Origin: JAAYJT01 sp037445555
GTDB taxonomy: Bacteria > Bacteroidota > Bacteroidia > Bacteroidales > JAAYJT01
DNA length: 64,000 nt
NCBI GenBank assembly: GCA_037445555.1
Contig: JBBIKG010000018.1
Location: 7,909 to 71,908 of the forward strand
Direction of reading: 5' to 3'
Shown here: piece after piece, positions 16,807 through 25,967 of the stretch
Layout: every line of letters begins with the position of its first letter
Numbering within the stretch: position 1 is the first letter of the stretch
Made by a program: the position numbers and the translations under genes
The notes under the pieces: generated by a model
The model's input: the letters and a program-made list of their open reading frames with translations, nothing else
Databases searched by the model: none
What the model was told of the DNA's origin: nothing

Positions 16807-17939
16807 AACGTGCAGCAATCCTGATATTATTAATACTTGTTTTATATGCACCCCTAAGGGCTCAGATACCAGGGTTATACAGTTCTTTCGGGTACGATAG
16901 ACACAACCGCAAACTGGAACCTACACAATGGATAGCAGGATTGCACAGCAATACCTTTCTCAAAAACAATGAGTATTTCGGGCCTTACACCGAAGGTATC
17001 ACTTATATCGGAACCACCCTGCAACCATATGCCAGCTGGGCTGTGAATTCAAAAGTCAGGCTCGTAGGGGGATGGTACCTGAGGCAGTTTTTCGGTGACG
17101 ACAGCATGAATGCCTCACTTCCGTCTCTACGAGTGGAGTATGATTTTATACCCGGTGCAAGAGTGGTTGCGGGAAGGCTGTATGGCAGACTGTTTCATGG
17201 CTATGCAGAGCCTGTCTTTAGTACAGATAACTACTTTAAAACCAAGCCTGAATACGGCCTGCAACTGCTCATGGACCGCCAATATTTCACCTCTGATCTG
17301 TGGCTCAGCTGGGAACGTTTCATTCAATCCGGCAGCACCGGGCCGGAAATAATCCACGCCGGTTTGGTGTTTCGGGGATATCTGCAGCCAAGGGATAAAG
17401 AGCGCGGCCTGGTAGCCGATTTTCAATCACTGATATATCACGAGGGCGGTCAGATTGGTTGGCGCGAAACGCCGCTCATCACCCGGGCTAACATGGTCGG
17501 AGGGCTGCAATATCTGATGAAACCCGGACACAGCCTGCTTAACCGCCTCAGCCTGAGTGCATACTACATTCAGGCTCTCGAGCTTTCACCTACCAACCTG
17601 CTCCCATACAACAAGGGATATGGTTTGTTCGGAAGCATTGAGGCTTCAAACAACTGGGCAATGACCTCGGTGAGCTACTTTAACGGGCAATTCTTTTTTG
17701 CCCCCTTGGGTGACCGGCTATTTCAATCAGTTTCTGATCACCTGCCCTGGTATTTCCAGCACAGCCGAAACCTGATTTTGAATAAAATTATGTTTCAGCA
17801 CAACCCTTTTGAGTTTATACACCTGGGGTTCAGGTTTGAGTCGTATTACGACCTGGACGATAAAAGGTTCGATTTCAGCTATGGTTTCAACATTTCGCTC
17901 GACCCAATTTTTGCGACGGGATTTCTTAAAAATAATTGA
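16803..17939 (+). CDS. Outer-membrane beta-barrel-like protein
   Basis: A 378-residue protein starting at ATG 16803, which overlaps the preceding stop (ATGA). The signal peptide is MKRAAILILLILVLYAPLRA with cleavage before QIPG. The mature sequence has alternating hydrophobic/polar strands rich in Tyr, Trp and Gly (LQPYASWAVNSKVRLVGGWY, VVAGRLYGRLFHGY, FIHLGFRFESYYDLDDKRFD) and ends near an aromatic strand, as in outer-membrane barrels. No named family recognised. Overlap with the propeller lipoprotein gene argues for co-function at the cell surface. Confidence 0.7.
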   Translation: MKRAAILILLILVLYAPLRAQIPGLYSSFGYDRHNRKLEPTQWIAGLHSNTFLKNNEYFGPYTEGITYIGTTLQPYASWAVNSKVRLVGGWYLRQFFGDDSMNASLPSLRVEYDFIPGARVVAGRLYGRLFHGYAEPVFSTDNYFKTKPEYGLQLLMDRQYFTSDLWLSWERFIQSGSTGPEIIHAGLVFRGYLQPRDKERGLVADFQSLIYHEGGQIGWRETPLITRANMVGGLQYLMKPGHSLLNRLSLSAYYIQALELSPTNLLPYNKGYGLFGSIEASNNWAMTSVSYFNGQFFFAPLGDRLFQSVSDHLPWYFQHSRNLILNKIMFQHNPFEFIHLGFRFESYYDLDDKRFDFSYGFNISLDPIFATGFLKNN

Positions 17940-17944
17940 AATTC

Positions 17945-17966
17945 AAATCTTTTAACAAGATTTTTA
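17945..17966 (+). terminator. Weak AT-rich terminator after the envelope operon
   Basis: AAATCTT (17945-17951) and AAGATTT (17957-17963) form a 7-bp stem with a 5-nt loop, followed by TTTAC. The stem is AT-rich, so termination efficiency is doubtful. Confidence 0.4.
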
Positions 17967-18026
17967 CTTCTTAATACAATCAATTCTGCTGGCCGGTTGT
18001 TTATAATACATTAAGTACAGCCTCGC

Positions 18027-20240
18027 ATGATTGAGGTCAAGACCATACCGGTTGTCGGAATGTCCTGTGCTGCATGTGCTGTTAGCATAGAAGATAAGCT
18101 GCGTTCTGTTAGCGGAATCAGGAAAGCATCCGTCAATTTCGCCAATAACTCTGCTTTAATTGAATATGATCCCGATCTGACATCACTGCAATCTATTAGG
18201 CAGGATCTGCATGAGCTTGGATATGAGTTGATCATTGATGAAGACACTAATGGGGCGAAGAAACACGAGGCTGAAAATGCCAGGAGTGTCCGGCTCAGGA
18301 AGAAGCTGGCTATTGCCGTTCTTTTCTCATTACCTGTGCTGTCGATCAGCATGGGCTGGCATCACCGGCCAGATTGGGTCAATTATTTATTGCTCGTTCT
18401 TACCCTTCCTGTTGTAATTTATTCTGGTTCTGAGTTTTACGTAAAGGCGATACGTCATTTGCGTAAGCGCATGGCGAACATGGACACACTGGTGACCTTA
18501 GGCACGGGCGCAGCTTTTCTTTTTAGTCTTGCAAATACAATCTTTCCTTCCTGGTTTTCAGGGTTGGGTTCAACACAGCTCGTTTATTTCGAATCATCGG
18601 CTGTCATAATCACCTTTGTGCTTCTGGGACGCTATCTCGAAGAAAGGGCTAAGTCAAGAGCCTCTGCTGCAATCAGGCAGCTAATGGACCTTCAGCCAAA
18701 AAGGGTGAGTGTGATCCGTGGAGGCGAAGAACTCATCCTGCCGCTTCAGCAGATTATACCGGGCGATAGAATCGTTATCCGACCGGGCGAGAAAGTCCCG
18801 GTGGATGGATTGGTTCTCGACGGGGAATCGTATGTTGACGAAAGCATGGTCAGCGGAGAACATATTCCGTTGTATAAATCCGGAGGCGATTTGGTTTTTG
18901 CCGGCACCGTCAATCAACACGGATTATTGCATATCCGTGCCGAAAAGATCGGAAGCCAAACCTTACTGGGGCAAATTATCCGGATGGTCGAACAGGCGCA
19001 GGCATCAAAAGCTCCTATTCAGCAACTGGCCGATAAAATATCATCGGTCTTTGTGCCTGTAGTGTTGGTGATAGCTTTCGTAACCTTCACAGCCTGGCTG
19101 GTTTTTGGACCTGAGCTTTCATTGCCTTTGGCCACAGTTGCTGCCGTTAGCGTGCTGGTCATTGCCTGCCCGTGTGCCCTTGGTCTGGCTACACCTACGG
19201 CATTGATGGCTTCCATTGGAAGGGGGGCAACCTTGGGTATACTGGTTAAGGATGCCGAGAGTCTTGAGAAAGCTCATAAAGCCGATATGGTATTGTGCGA
19301 TAAAACAGGTACCCTTACACTCGGCCACCCTTTTGTAGTTGACTATTTTGAAACGGGTGTTATTGAGAAAGAAGCTCTGCGTCAACTGGTTTGGCAGGTT
19401 GTATCGGCATCCAAACATCCACTGGCAATTGCCATTGCTTCAAGCCTGATACATTACAAGTCACCAGTGGATGAGGTTACTGAAGTAGCTAACATGCCCG
19501 GAGACGGGATTCGTGCCGTTGTGAAAGGCAAGCCATATTATGCCGGCAGTGACTCCTTGCTGTCCAAGTATGAAGTTCGTGCCGGAGAGCACCATCAGTC
19601 CGTAATAGATGGTTGGGTAGCGCTGGGACATTCTATTGTATTTTTTTTTGATGAGAGCCATCTTTATGCGGCCTATGCACTGAATGATCCACTCAGGCCC
19701 GGAATGGCTGAAGTTATCGCTTCGCTAAAAAAAATGGGGAAGGAGGTGGCTGTGGTGAGCGGGGATCATCCTACATCCGTCCGGAAAATCGCCGAAGAAA
19801 CAGGTATCACTTCCTTCTACCCTGATATGAAACCGGCTGACAAGTTTGAACTCATCAGTAGACTTCAGGGTCAGGGTAAGACGGTGGCCATGTTTGGCGA
19901 TGGTATCAACGATTCGGCTGCCCTTGCCAGAGCAGACATAGGCATTTCACTTGCTACAGGATCGGATATAGCTATCGAAAGCTCGGGACTTACCCTGGTG
20001 GGAAACGACCCTGCGCTGCTATTCAAAGCATTTCGGTTATCCGACAAAACTGTACGCATTATCAGGCAAAACCTTTTCTGGGCGTTTTTTTACAATATCA
20101 TTGCAATACCTCTTGCTGCCGGATTGTTTTTGCCCCTGACCGGCCACCTGCTTAACCCCATGATAGCTGGAGCAGCCATGGCATTCAGCTCGGTTACTGT
20201 TGTTTTGAATAGCCTCAGACTCAGAGCATTTCGAATTTAA
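18027..20240 (+). CDS. copA: P1B-type Cu(+)-exporting ATPase
   Basis: Inner-membrane copper pump, 737 residues, expected to export Cu(I) at the cost of ATP. A single N-terminal heavy-metal-associated domain has GMSCAAC (C14, C17). The membrane-domain ion motif CPC is at 381-383 in VIACPCALGLATPT, followed by the phosphorylation motif DKTGTLT (D425), the nucleotide-binding SKHPLA and the hinge GDGINDSAAL (about 624-633). Length is normal for the one-HMA form. The next gene, 6 nt downstream, encodes a copper-chaperone-like protein, making a copAZ-type unit. Cu specificity is inferred from CPC and the genetic context. Confidence 0.95.
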   Translation: MIEVKTIPVVGMSCAACAVSIEDKLRSVSGIRKASVNFANNSALIEYDPDLTSLQSIRQDLHELGYELIIDEDTNGAKKHEAENARSVRLRKKLAIAVLFSLPVLSISMGWHHRPDWVNYLLLVLTLPVVIYSGSEFYVKAIRHLRKRMANMDTLVTLGTGAAFLFSLANTIFPSWFSGLGSTQLVYFESSAVIITFVLLGRYLEERAKSRASAAIRQLMDLQPKRVSVIRGGEELILPLQQIIPGDRIVIRPGEKVPVDGLVLDGESYVDESMVSGEHIPLYKSGGDLVFAGTVNQHGLLHIRAEKIGSQTLLGQIIRMVEQAQASKAPIQQLADKISSVFVPVVLVIAFVTFTAWLVFGPELSLPLATVAAVSVLVIACPCALGLATPTALMASIGRGATLGILVKDAESLEKAHKADMVLCDKTGTLTLGHPFVVDYFETGVIEKEALRQLVWQVVSASKHPLAIAIASSLIHYKSPVDEVTEVANMPGDGIRAVVKGKPYYAGSDSLLSKYEVRAGEHHQSVIDGWVALGHSIVFFFDESHLYAAYALNDPLRPGMAEVIASLKKMGKEVAVVSGDHPTSVRKIAEETGITSFYPDMKPADKFELISRLQGQGKTVAMFGDGINDSAALARADIGISLATGSDIAIESSGLTLVGNDPALLFKAFRLSDKTVRIIRQNLFWAFFYNIIAIPLAAGLFLPLTGHLLNPMIAGAAMAFSSVTVVLNSLRLRAFRI

Positions 20241-20246
20241 CCGCAA

Positions 20247-20465
20247 ATGAAAACCCTATACTTTAAAACTAACCTCAAATGCAACGGCTGTGTAAATGCC
20301 ATTGCCCCTGCAATGAATGAAATCCCGGGCCTTGTGCGCTGGGAAACTGATCTGATTGCTCCAGAGAGTATACTAACGGTTGTTACCGAAACGGATATTA
20401 CTGAAAGCATTTTGGAGGCCGTACGAAAGGCAGGCTACACGATAGAGCCGGTCGGCAGCCGATAG
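20247..20465 (+). CDS. Copper chaperone-like heavy-metal-associated protein
   Basis: A 72-residue single-domain HMA protein with the fold pattern beta-alpha-beta-beta-alpha-beta. The metal site is KCNGCVNAI (C12, C15), a CxxC variant that differs from the MxCxxC of most chaperones because no Met precedes it. It probably delivers Cu(I) to the neighbouring CopA, 6 nt upstream on the same transcript. Many Bacteroidota have this short form. Confidence 0.85.
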   Translation: MKTLYFKTNLKCNGCVNAIAPAMNEIPGLVRWETDLIAPESILTVVTETDITESILEAVRKAGYTIEPVGSR

Positions 20466-20494
20466 TAAGTTCTAAGTTTATTTGATTCTTGAAT

Positions 20495-22429
20495 CTAGTT
20501 GGTGATTTTAAATTCAGTGCGGCGGTTGGCAGCTCTTCCTTCGGGCGTGGCATTTGATTCGATAGGAAGGGCGTCGCCCATGCCTGAATGTTTCAGCCTT
20601 TTCTGGTCAATTCCTCTTGATACAAGATAATCATACACTGCTTTGGCACGCTTTTCGGAAAGTTGCTGGTTGTAGTCTGACTTACCTGTATTATCTGTGT
20701 GACCAATAATTTCGGCCTTGATCAAAGGTGTCTCGTTCAGCATCCGAACCAGTCTGGTCAGCTCTGGGCCCGATTCAGGCTGAAGCTCATAACTGTCATG
20801 AGCAAAGAAAATGTTCTTCAGTACCTCGATTTGTCCCACTTCGATTGGACGCATCAACACATCGAGCTGATAGGGCTTTTGATAGAGGGTTACTGAGTCG
20901 GGTGAAAAATGTTCTGAGTAGAACATGTAGCCGAGCCTGTTGGCATGCAGTGCATATCTTTTGCCAGTCGGAAGCACCACCAGGAATTCTCCTCTTCTAT
21001 CTTCCGAAAAGGTGTGCACCATCACCTTACCAGCTTCCAGGTCGATAAGATCAAGGGACGCTTGAAGCGGTGCCAGCGTTTTGATGGAGCGCACAGTACC
21101 CTTGATATAACTCACGGGCAGCGGTCTTACAGCCTCGGGCAGCCTGAAGCTGTAGATATCATACCCGCCGTAGCCGTCGGAGCGGGAGGCTGAAATAAAG
21201 GCAAAATCGCCCTGCGACGATACTGTCAGACCAATTTCATCGGCATATGTATTTATGGGATACCCGATGTTCTCAGGTTCATTCCATTGTCCATCGGGTT
21301 GCAAGGTGGTTACAAATAAATCTGCCCCACCCATTCCCGGAAGCCCTCGCGACGAGAAATAAAGAGTGCGGCCATCGTAGTGGATAAAGGGAGACATCTC
21401 GTCCTCTTTGGTGTTGATTTGCGGTCCTAGATTTTCAGGCGTTGACCATGACCCATCTGCCTGCAGCTCAGTTTTCCAGATATCTGATCCCCCGAAGCCC
21501 CCGGACCGGTTGCTGGCAAAAAAGAGTGTTTTGCCATCCGACGACAAACTGGGCTGGGATTCCCATCTTGAGGTGTTAACCGGACGACCCAGATTCATGG
21601 GGTTGGCCCAATACCCGTTTTCTTTCACCGAGTAATACAGGTCGCAACTTCCAAAACCGTCGGGCTGGTGGCAGGAAGTTAGAAATAAATAGCGGCCATC
21701 GGGTGAGACCGAGAGGGCACCTTCGCTACCAGCCCGCGCTGCGTCAAGCGGAAAAACCTTTGCCTTATCCCAGCTTCCGTTGACTTTGTCCGTATAATAG
21801 AATTCCTCACGGTAGTTTCTGCGTCCGTTACTAGCAGCGATCGGGGTTTTAAGGGTAAATATCAGGGTGTTGCCATCAACAGAGATGGCATTCACGTATT
21901 CGTCGTCGGGTGTGTTTACCAGATTACCCAGGTTGACAGGCTCGAAGGGTACAGGGTTTGCCTTTAGCTTTTGCGCCCGTTCTGAGCGATCCATCAGTTG
22001 CACTACCTGGTGGTAATCTGTAGCTGTTGGATGGTGGCGGAGGTATTCTCCGAACGACGACACCGATTTGTCATATCTGCCGCTACTGAAATTTAACCTG
22101 CCTAAAATGCGGTTAACCTCCGTGAGTGCGTCAGGCTTGCTGAGGATTGCAAGCTCATAATAACGAATAGCAGAATCATACAATTTTATTTCGCTATATG
22201 CATCGGCGGTAAGCAGATATGCTTCGGATAGCTTTGGATCTGTTTTTATTGCCTTCGATGCATGCCGGATAGCGATGAGGTAGTCCTGGGCGGTAAAGGC
22301 TCGAAAGGCTTTGGTGTATTCGCGGCGGGCGCGGGCCGAGGAGGTTATGACCTGCGCCGACTGTCCGCAAAGTTCAGAGATGCCTGCGAATAACAGAAAC
22401 ATCAGGAAATATGCAGGCAGCAGCCTCAT
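20495..22429 (-). CDS. PorE-like OmpA family protein (TPR, PD40 propeller, OmpA)
   Basis: A 644-residue envelope protein with signal peptide (MRLLPAYFLMFLLFAGISEL, cleavage near CGQ). Order of domains: TPR-like helices (30-140), a WD40-like/PD40 propeller (about 165-425, with repeats such as LSPDGRYLFLTS, LSSDGKTLFFAS and IHYDGRTLYFSS), a carboxypeptidase-regulatory-like domain (about 440-515) and a C-terminal OmpA peptidoglycan-binding domain (HDSYELQPESGPEL, IIGHTDNTGKSDYNQQLSEK, ANRRTEFKI). This is the layout of PorE of the type IX secretion system, but the same layout also occurs in other OmpA proteins. It ends the ffh-folD-queE run with a 56-nt gap. Confidence 0.85.
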   Translation of the reverse strand: MRLLPAYFLMFLLFAGISELCGQSAQVITSSARARREYTKAFRAFTAQDYLIAIRHASKAIKTDPKLSEAYLLTADAYSEIKLYDSAIRYYELAILSKPDALTEVNRILGRLNFSSGRYDKSVSSFGEYLRHHPTATDYHQVVQLMDRSERAQKLKANPVPFEPVNLGNLVNTPDDEYVNAISVDGNTLIFTLKTPIAASNGRRNYREEFYYTDKVNGSWDKAKVFPLDAARAGSEGALSVSPDGRYLFLTSCHQPDGFGSCDLYYSVKENGYWANPMNLGRPVNTSRWESQPSLSSDGKTLFFASNRSGGFGGSDIWKTELQADGSWSTPENLGPQINTKEDEMSPFIHYDGRTLYFSSRGLPGMGGADLFVTTLQPDGQWNEPENIGYPINTYADEIGLTVSSQGDFAFISASRSDGYGGYDIYSFRLPEAVRPLPVSYIKGTVRSIKTLAPLQASLDLIDLEAGKVMVHTFSEDRRGEFLVVLPTGKRYALHANRLGYMFYSEHFSPDSVTLYQKPYQLDVLMRPIEVGQIEVLKNIFFAHDSYELQPESGPELTRLVRMLNETPLIKAEIIGHTDNTGKSDYNQQLSEKRAKAVYDYLVSRGIDQKRLKHSGMGDALPIESNATPEGRAANRRTEFKITN

Positions 22430-22485
22430 AAAATCTTGCGCTGATTAGAACCCATAAAGATAATAAATCGGGGGGATCAGAGAGA

Positions 22486-23115
22486 TCAGGGAATATGGAT
22501 GTATTTATGGCTTTGCAGCGAGAGCATCCACCACGGGTGTTGCAGGATATAATCCACTATGGCCGGCGTCACCACTTCGCGGGCACTCCATTCGGCCTGC
22601 ATGAAGAGCTTGCAGCCGGGATTTACTTTATAGGCATTATCTTCTGCCCAGGCAATATCCGACTGTTCAAAAATGATGACTTTCAACTCGTTGGCCACGG
22701 GATAGAGCGCATCCAGCGGTGGTGATTGTTTCTTGGGCGAAAGGCAGATCCAGTCAAAGCTTCCCCTCGGTGGCTCTGATCCGGAGGTCTCAAGAAAAAT
22801 CTCGAATCCTTTTTGATGAAGCAATGCACAAAGCGGGTTCAGGTTATATAGAAGTGGTTCACCTCCGGTTATCACCACCGAACGGGCAGGGTGCTTCTCA
22901 GCTTGAAACACTACTTCATCGATGTGGATGGCAGGATGCAACTCCGCATCCCAGGATTCTTTTATGTCGCACCACCAGCATCCGTTGTCGCACCCTCCGA
23001 TACGTACAAAAAAAGCCGCTTTACCTGTATGATATCCTTCGCCCTGCAGTGAGTAAAAGGTCTCCATCACAGGCAACATCAGGCCCTGGGCGATCCTGTC
23101 ATCCGTAAAGGTCAT
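22486..23115 (-). CDS. queE: 7-carboxy-7-deazaguanine synthase
   Basis: Radical-SAM enzyme (209 residues) converting 6-carboxytetrahydropterin to 7-carboxy-7-deazaguanine in queuosine synthesis. The N-terminal FYSLQGEGYHTGKAAFFVR and cluster-binding GCDNGCWWCD (the C-x3-C-x2-C form given by these cysteines) are diagnostic, followed by VVITGGEPLLYN. The C-terminal SLQSHKYIHIP is also family-typical. No other queuosine gene lies in the window. It is 10 nt from folD, so probably co-transcribed. Confidence 0.93.
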   Translation of the reverse strand: MTFTDDRIAQGLMLPVMETFYSLQGEGYHTGKAAFFVRIGGCDNGCWWCDIKESWDAELHPAIHIDEVVFQAEKHPARSVVITGGEPLLYNLNPLCALLHQKGFEIFLETSGSEPPRGSFDWICLSPKKQSPPLDALYPVANELKVIIFEQSDIAWAEDNAYKVNPGCKLFMQAEWSAREVVTPAIVDYILQHPWWMLSLQSHKYIHIP

Positions 23116-23125
23116 CAGGCTGGTT

Positions 23126-24010
23126 TTATCGATACCATATTTCTTGGCGTGCCGCTTTCAGGGTATTTGAGAGCAAGCTGACGATCGTCATCGGGCCCAC
23201 ACCACCCGGCACCGGGGTAATCCACGAGGTTTTTTTGCTGACATCAGCATATTTCACATCTCCGATGAGTTGGTGGGTGCCCTCTTCTTTGCTTCCCATA
23301 CGATGAATTCCTACGTCGATTACCACAGCTCCTTCCTTAACCATATCTGCAGTGACAAATTCGGGCTGCCCCATGGCTGCAATCAGGATATCGGCAGTAG
23401 CGGCAATCTGAGGCAGATCAGAGGTATAACTGTGGCAGATCGTTACAGTACAGTTGCCGGGGCTGGTTTTTCTCGAAAGTAACATGGCTATAGGTGTGCC
23501 CACAATCTGACTCCGACCCAGCACCACGCAATGTTTTCCTTTGGTGTTGATACGGTAGTACTCCAGCAACTGGATAATACCGTACGGAGTGGCCGGCAGG
23601 TAGCATGGAAGGTTTTGAACCATGCGCCCAACGTTTACAGGGTGAAACCCATCCACATCCTTCGCCGGATTAATTCTTTCCATAACCGTATGCCCGGATA
23701 TATGTATTGGCAGTGGAAGCTGCACGATGAAACCGTCCACTTCGTCATCGTTGTTTAAAAAATCAATTGCCTTCAGCAAATCTGATTCGCTGGTGCTGGC
23801 CGGAAACCTGTAGGTGGAAGAGGTTATGCCAACACTCTGGGCAGCTTTTCCCTTGCTCTGCACGTAAGTGTGGCTTGCCGCATCATCACCTACGATGATA
23901 GCTGCAAGATGAGGAGCTTTATAGCCTGCATCAATCATGGCAGCTACTGCGGCAGCAATTTCTTTTTTTTTGGCTTCGGCAACCATTTTGCCGTCAATGA
24001 TCTGGGTCAT
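23126..24010 (-). CDS. folD: Bifunctional methylenetetrahydrofolate dehydrogenase/cyclohydrolase
   Basis: Cytoplasmic one-carbon enzyme interconverting 5,10-methylene-, methenyl- and 10-formyl-tetrahydrofolate. At 294 residues the length is normal. Recognisable signatures are YVQSKGKAAQSVGI (catalytic Lys), GFIVQLPLP, the NADP-loop VVLGRSQIVGTPIAMLL, and the C-terminal TPVPGGVGPMT. It lies 41 nt after ffh and 10 nt before queE on the same strand. Confidence 0.97.
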   Translation of the reverse strand: MTQIIDGKMVAEAKKKEIAAAVAAMIDAGYKAPHLAAIIVGDDAASHTYVQSKGKAAQSVGITSSTYRFPASTSESDLLKAIDFLNNDDEVDGFIVQLPLPIHISGHTVMERINPAKDVDGFHPVNVGRMVQNLPCYLPATPYGIIQLLEYYRINTKGKHCVVLGRSQIVGTPIAMLLSRKTSPGNCTVTICHSYTSDLPQIAATADILIAAMGQPEFVTADMVKEGAVVIDVGIHRMGSKEEGTHQLIGDVKYADVSKKTSWITPVPGGVGPMTIVSLLSNTLKAARQEIWYR

Positions 24011-24051
24011 ATACTCAGGGTAATAAATATTGGTTATGGGGCTAAGCCCGG

Positions 24052-25389
24052 CTAACGCCTGTTTCCTTTGTTTTTCACCAAACGCATCATGTTGGTGGCT
24101 CCCCCGCCTGCAACCGTACGCATGATTTTTCGGGTGTCTTCAAACTGTCGTACGAGCCTGTTAACCTGCTGTATATCTGTGCCACTTCCTGAGGCAATTC
24201 TTTTCCGGCGACTTCCGTTCAGCAGATTCGGATCGGTACGCTCCTGCGGTGTCATGGAATTGATTATAGCCTCGATGCTTTTGAAGGCATTATCGTCGAT
24301 ATCGATGTCTTTAAGTGCTTTTCCCATCCCGGGTATCATTCCCATCAGATCCTTGATGTTTCCCATCTTCTTGATCTGCCTTATTTGTGATAGGAAATCG
24401 TTGAAATTAAACTGGTTCTTGATGAGTTTTTTCTGTAACTCCCTGGCTTCCTTTTCATCGAACTGCTCCTGTGCTTTTTCGACCAGCGAAACAATGTCGC
24501 CCATGCCCAGGATACGGTCGGCCATACGTTCGGGATGAAATGCATCGATGGCATCAATTTTTTCGCCAATACCCACAAATTTGATGGGCTTATCCACAAC
24601 AGCCTTGATGCTGAGGGCAGCCCCGCCGCGTGTGTCGCCGTCGAGTTTTGTCAGCACTACACCATCGAAATCGAGGCGGTCATTGAAAGCTTTGGCTGTG
24701 TTTACAGCATCCTGACCGGTCATAGCATCTACTACAAACAGGATTTCGTGCGGGTTGACGGCCTCTTTGATAGCAGCAATTTCGTTCATCATCAGCTCGT
24801 CGATGGCAAGTCGGCCTGCCGTGTCGATAATTACTGCCTGACATCCTTTTTCGCGAGCGTATACAAGGGATTTTTTGGCAATCTTAACAGGGTCACGGTT
24901 ATCGTCCTCGCTGTATACCTCAACACCAATCTGGCTGCCTAGTACCTTGAGCTGCTCAACGGCCGCCGGACGGTAGATGTCACAGGCTACAAGCAGAGGC
25001 TTTTTACCTCTCTTGGTCTTAATAAGGCTGGCGAGTTTTGCTGAAAATGTGGTTTTGCCCGAGCCTTGCAGGCCCGCCATCAGGATGATGGCAGGGTTTG
25101 GCTTAATATTGATGTCTTGCCGCTCCCCACCCATCAGGGCAGCCAGCTCATCATGCACTATTTTTATCATCAATTGCCCCGGCGAAACCGCTGAGAGCAC
25201 TTTGGCCCCAAGGGCTTTTTCCTTAACTGTATCGGTAAATTGCTTGGCAATCTTATAGCTTACATCAGCTTCGAGCAACGCTTTTCTTACATCCTTGAGA
25301 GACTCAGCCACATTGATTTCAGTGATGTGGCCATGCCCTTTCAGGATCTTAAAGGCCCTTTCCAGCTTATCGGACAAATTCTCAAACAT
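24052..25389 (-). CDS. ffh: Signal recognition particle protein Ffh (SRP54)
   Basis: GTPase that binds 4.5S RNA and signal sequences and targets ribosomes to FtsY at the inner membrane. The 445-residue protein has the N domain (1-85), the G domain with GLQGSGKTT, DTAGRLAIDELM, TKLDGDTRGG and the closing GxGE motif (VGIGEKIDAID), and the Met-rich M domain (about 300-445) including SGSGTDIQQVNRLVRQF. All expected motifs are present. Confidence 0.98.
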   Translation of the reverse strand: MFENLSDKLERAFKILKGHGHITEINVAESLKDVRKALLEADVSYKIAKQFTDTVKEKALGAKVLSAVSPGQLMIKIVHDELAALMGGERQDINIKPNPAIILMAGLQGSGKTTFSAKLASLIKTKRGKKPLLVACDIYRPAAVEQLKVLGSQIGVEVYSEDDNRDPVKIAKKSLVYAREKGCQAVIIDTAGRLAIDELMMNEIAAIKEAVNPHEILFVVDAMTGQDAVNTAKAFNDRLDFDGVVLTKLDGDTRGGAALSIKAVVDKPIKFVGIGEKIDAIDAFHPERMADRILGMGDIVSLVEKAQEQFDEKEARELQKKLIKNQFNFNDFLSQIRQIKKMGNIKDLMGMIPGMGKALKDIDIDDNAFKSIEAIINSMTPQERTDPNLLNGSRRKRIASGSGTDIQQVNRLVRQFEDTRKIMRTVAGGGATNMMRLVKNKGNRR

Positions 25390-25412
25390 CGCGGATATAG
25401 TTTATCGGGGCG

Positions 25413-25420
25413 CAAAAGTA
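25413..25420 (-). promoter_or_regulatory. -7 promoter box of ffh
   Basis: TACTTTTG on the minus strand is a perfect TAnnTTTG match, 24 nt upstream of the ffh start codon. A TTTG lies upstream but at shorter than usual spacing. Confidence 0.45.
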
Positions 25421-25719
25421 CTCATTTAATTCCAAAGCCGGAAAAGATTGATGAAACATACCCAAAAGACTGGTGCTCAGAACCGCTTGCCTTAAACACT
25501 CTTGCATCGTTTACAGAAGCAGTAATGGTATTCCGTGTGAGTGCTTTTTGACAGAATATTTACAAATCAGATGGTTATAAAATCCGGTGACAACCTCTTA
25601 TTTAAAACCGTTTTAAATAACTATGTCCGATCACTTTTAGCCCTGGCTCTTATATTATGATCCGTTAAATATTTCTACCTTCGCCGCATCGACCCAATAT
25701 TTAATTAACTTAAGCTACC
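25421..25719. other. Divergent ffh/kor intergenic region
   Basis: No gene seen. At 25676-25683 TACCTTCG, one base off the TAnnTTTG box, lies 36 nt before the ferredoxin subunit gene and is the best candidate for the kor operon promoter. Confidence 0.35.
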
Positions 25720-25947
25720 ATGGCAAAAGTCAAAGGCGATATCGTGATTGACATTGAGAGGTGCAAGGGCTGCGAGGTTTGTGTACTGTCGTGTCCCGAA
25801 AGTGTGATTGCCTTGTCCAAAAATGTAAATAGCAAAGGCTATCACTACCTCGAAAAAGTGAACGATTTATGTACCGGTTGCACCAACTGTGCCATAGTCT
25901 GCCCCGACGGGGTGATCACGGTATACCGTGTCAAAATTAACACTTAG
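25720..25947 (+). CDS. korD: 2-oxoacid:ferredoxin oxidoreductase, ferredoxin-like delta subunit
   Basis: A 75-residue bacterial-type 2x[4Fe-4S] ferredoxin. The two cluster motifs are CKGCEVCVLSCP and CTGCTNCAIVCP, both complete CxxCxxCxxxCP. It would pass electrons from the TPP-dependent catalytic subunits to free ferredoxin. As first gene of a four-gene operon (spacing 20 nt to the alpha subunit) it forms the delta subunit of a 2-oxoglutarate- or branched-chain 2-oxoacid-specific enzyme (Kor/Vor); substrate cannot be fixed from sequence. Confidence 0.92.
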   Translation: MAKVKGDIVIDIERCKGCEVCVLSCPESVIALSKNVNSKGYHYLEKVNDLCTGCTNCAIVCPDGVITVYRVKINT

Positions 25948-25967
25948 TACAATAACCATCTGAACAT

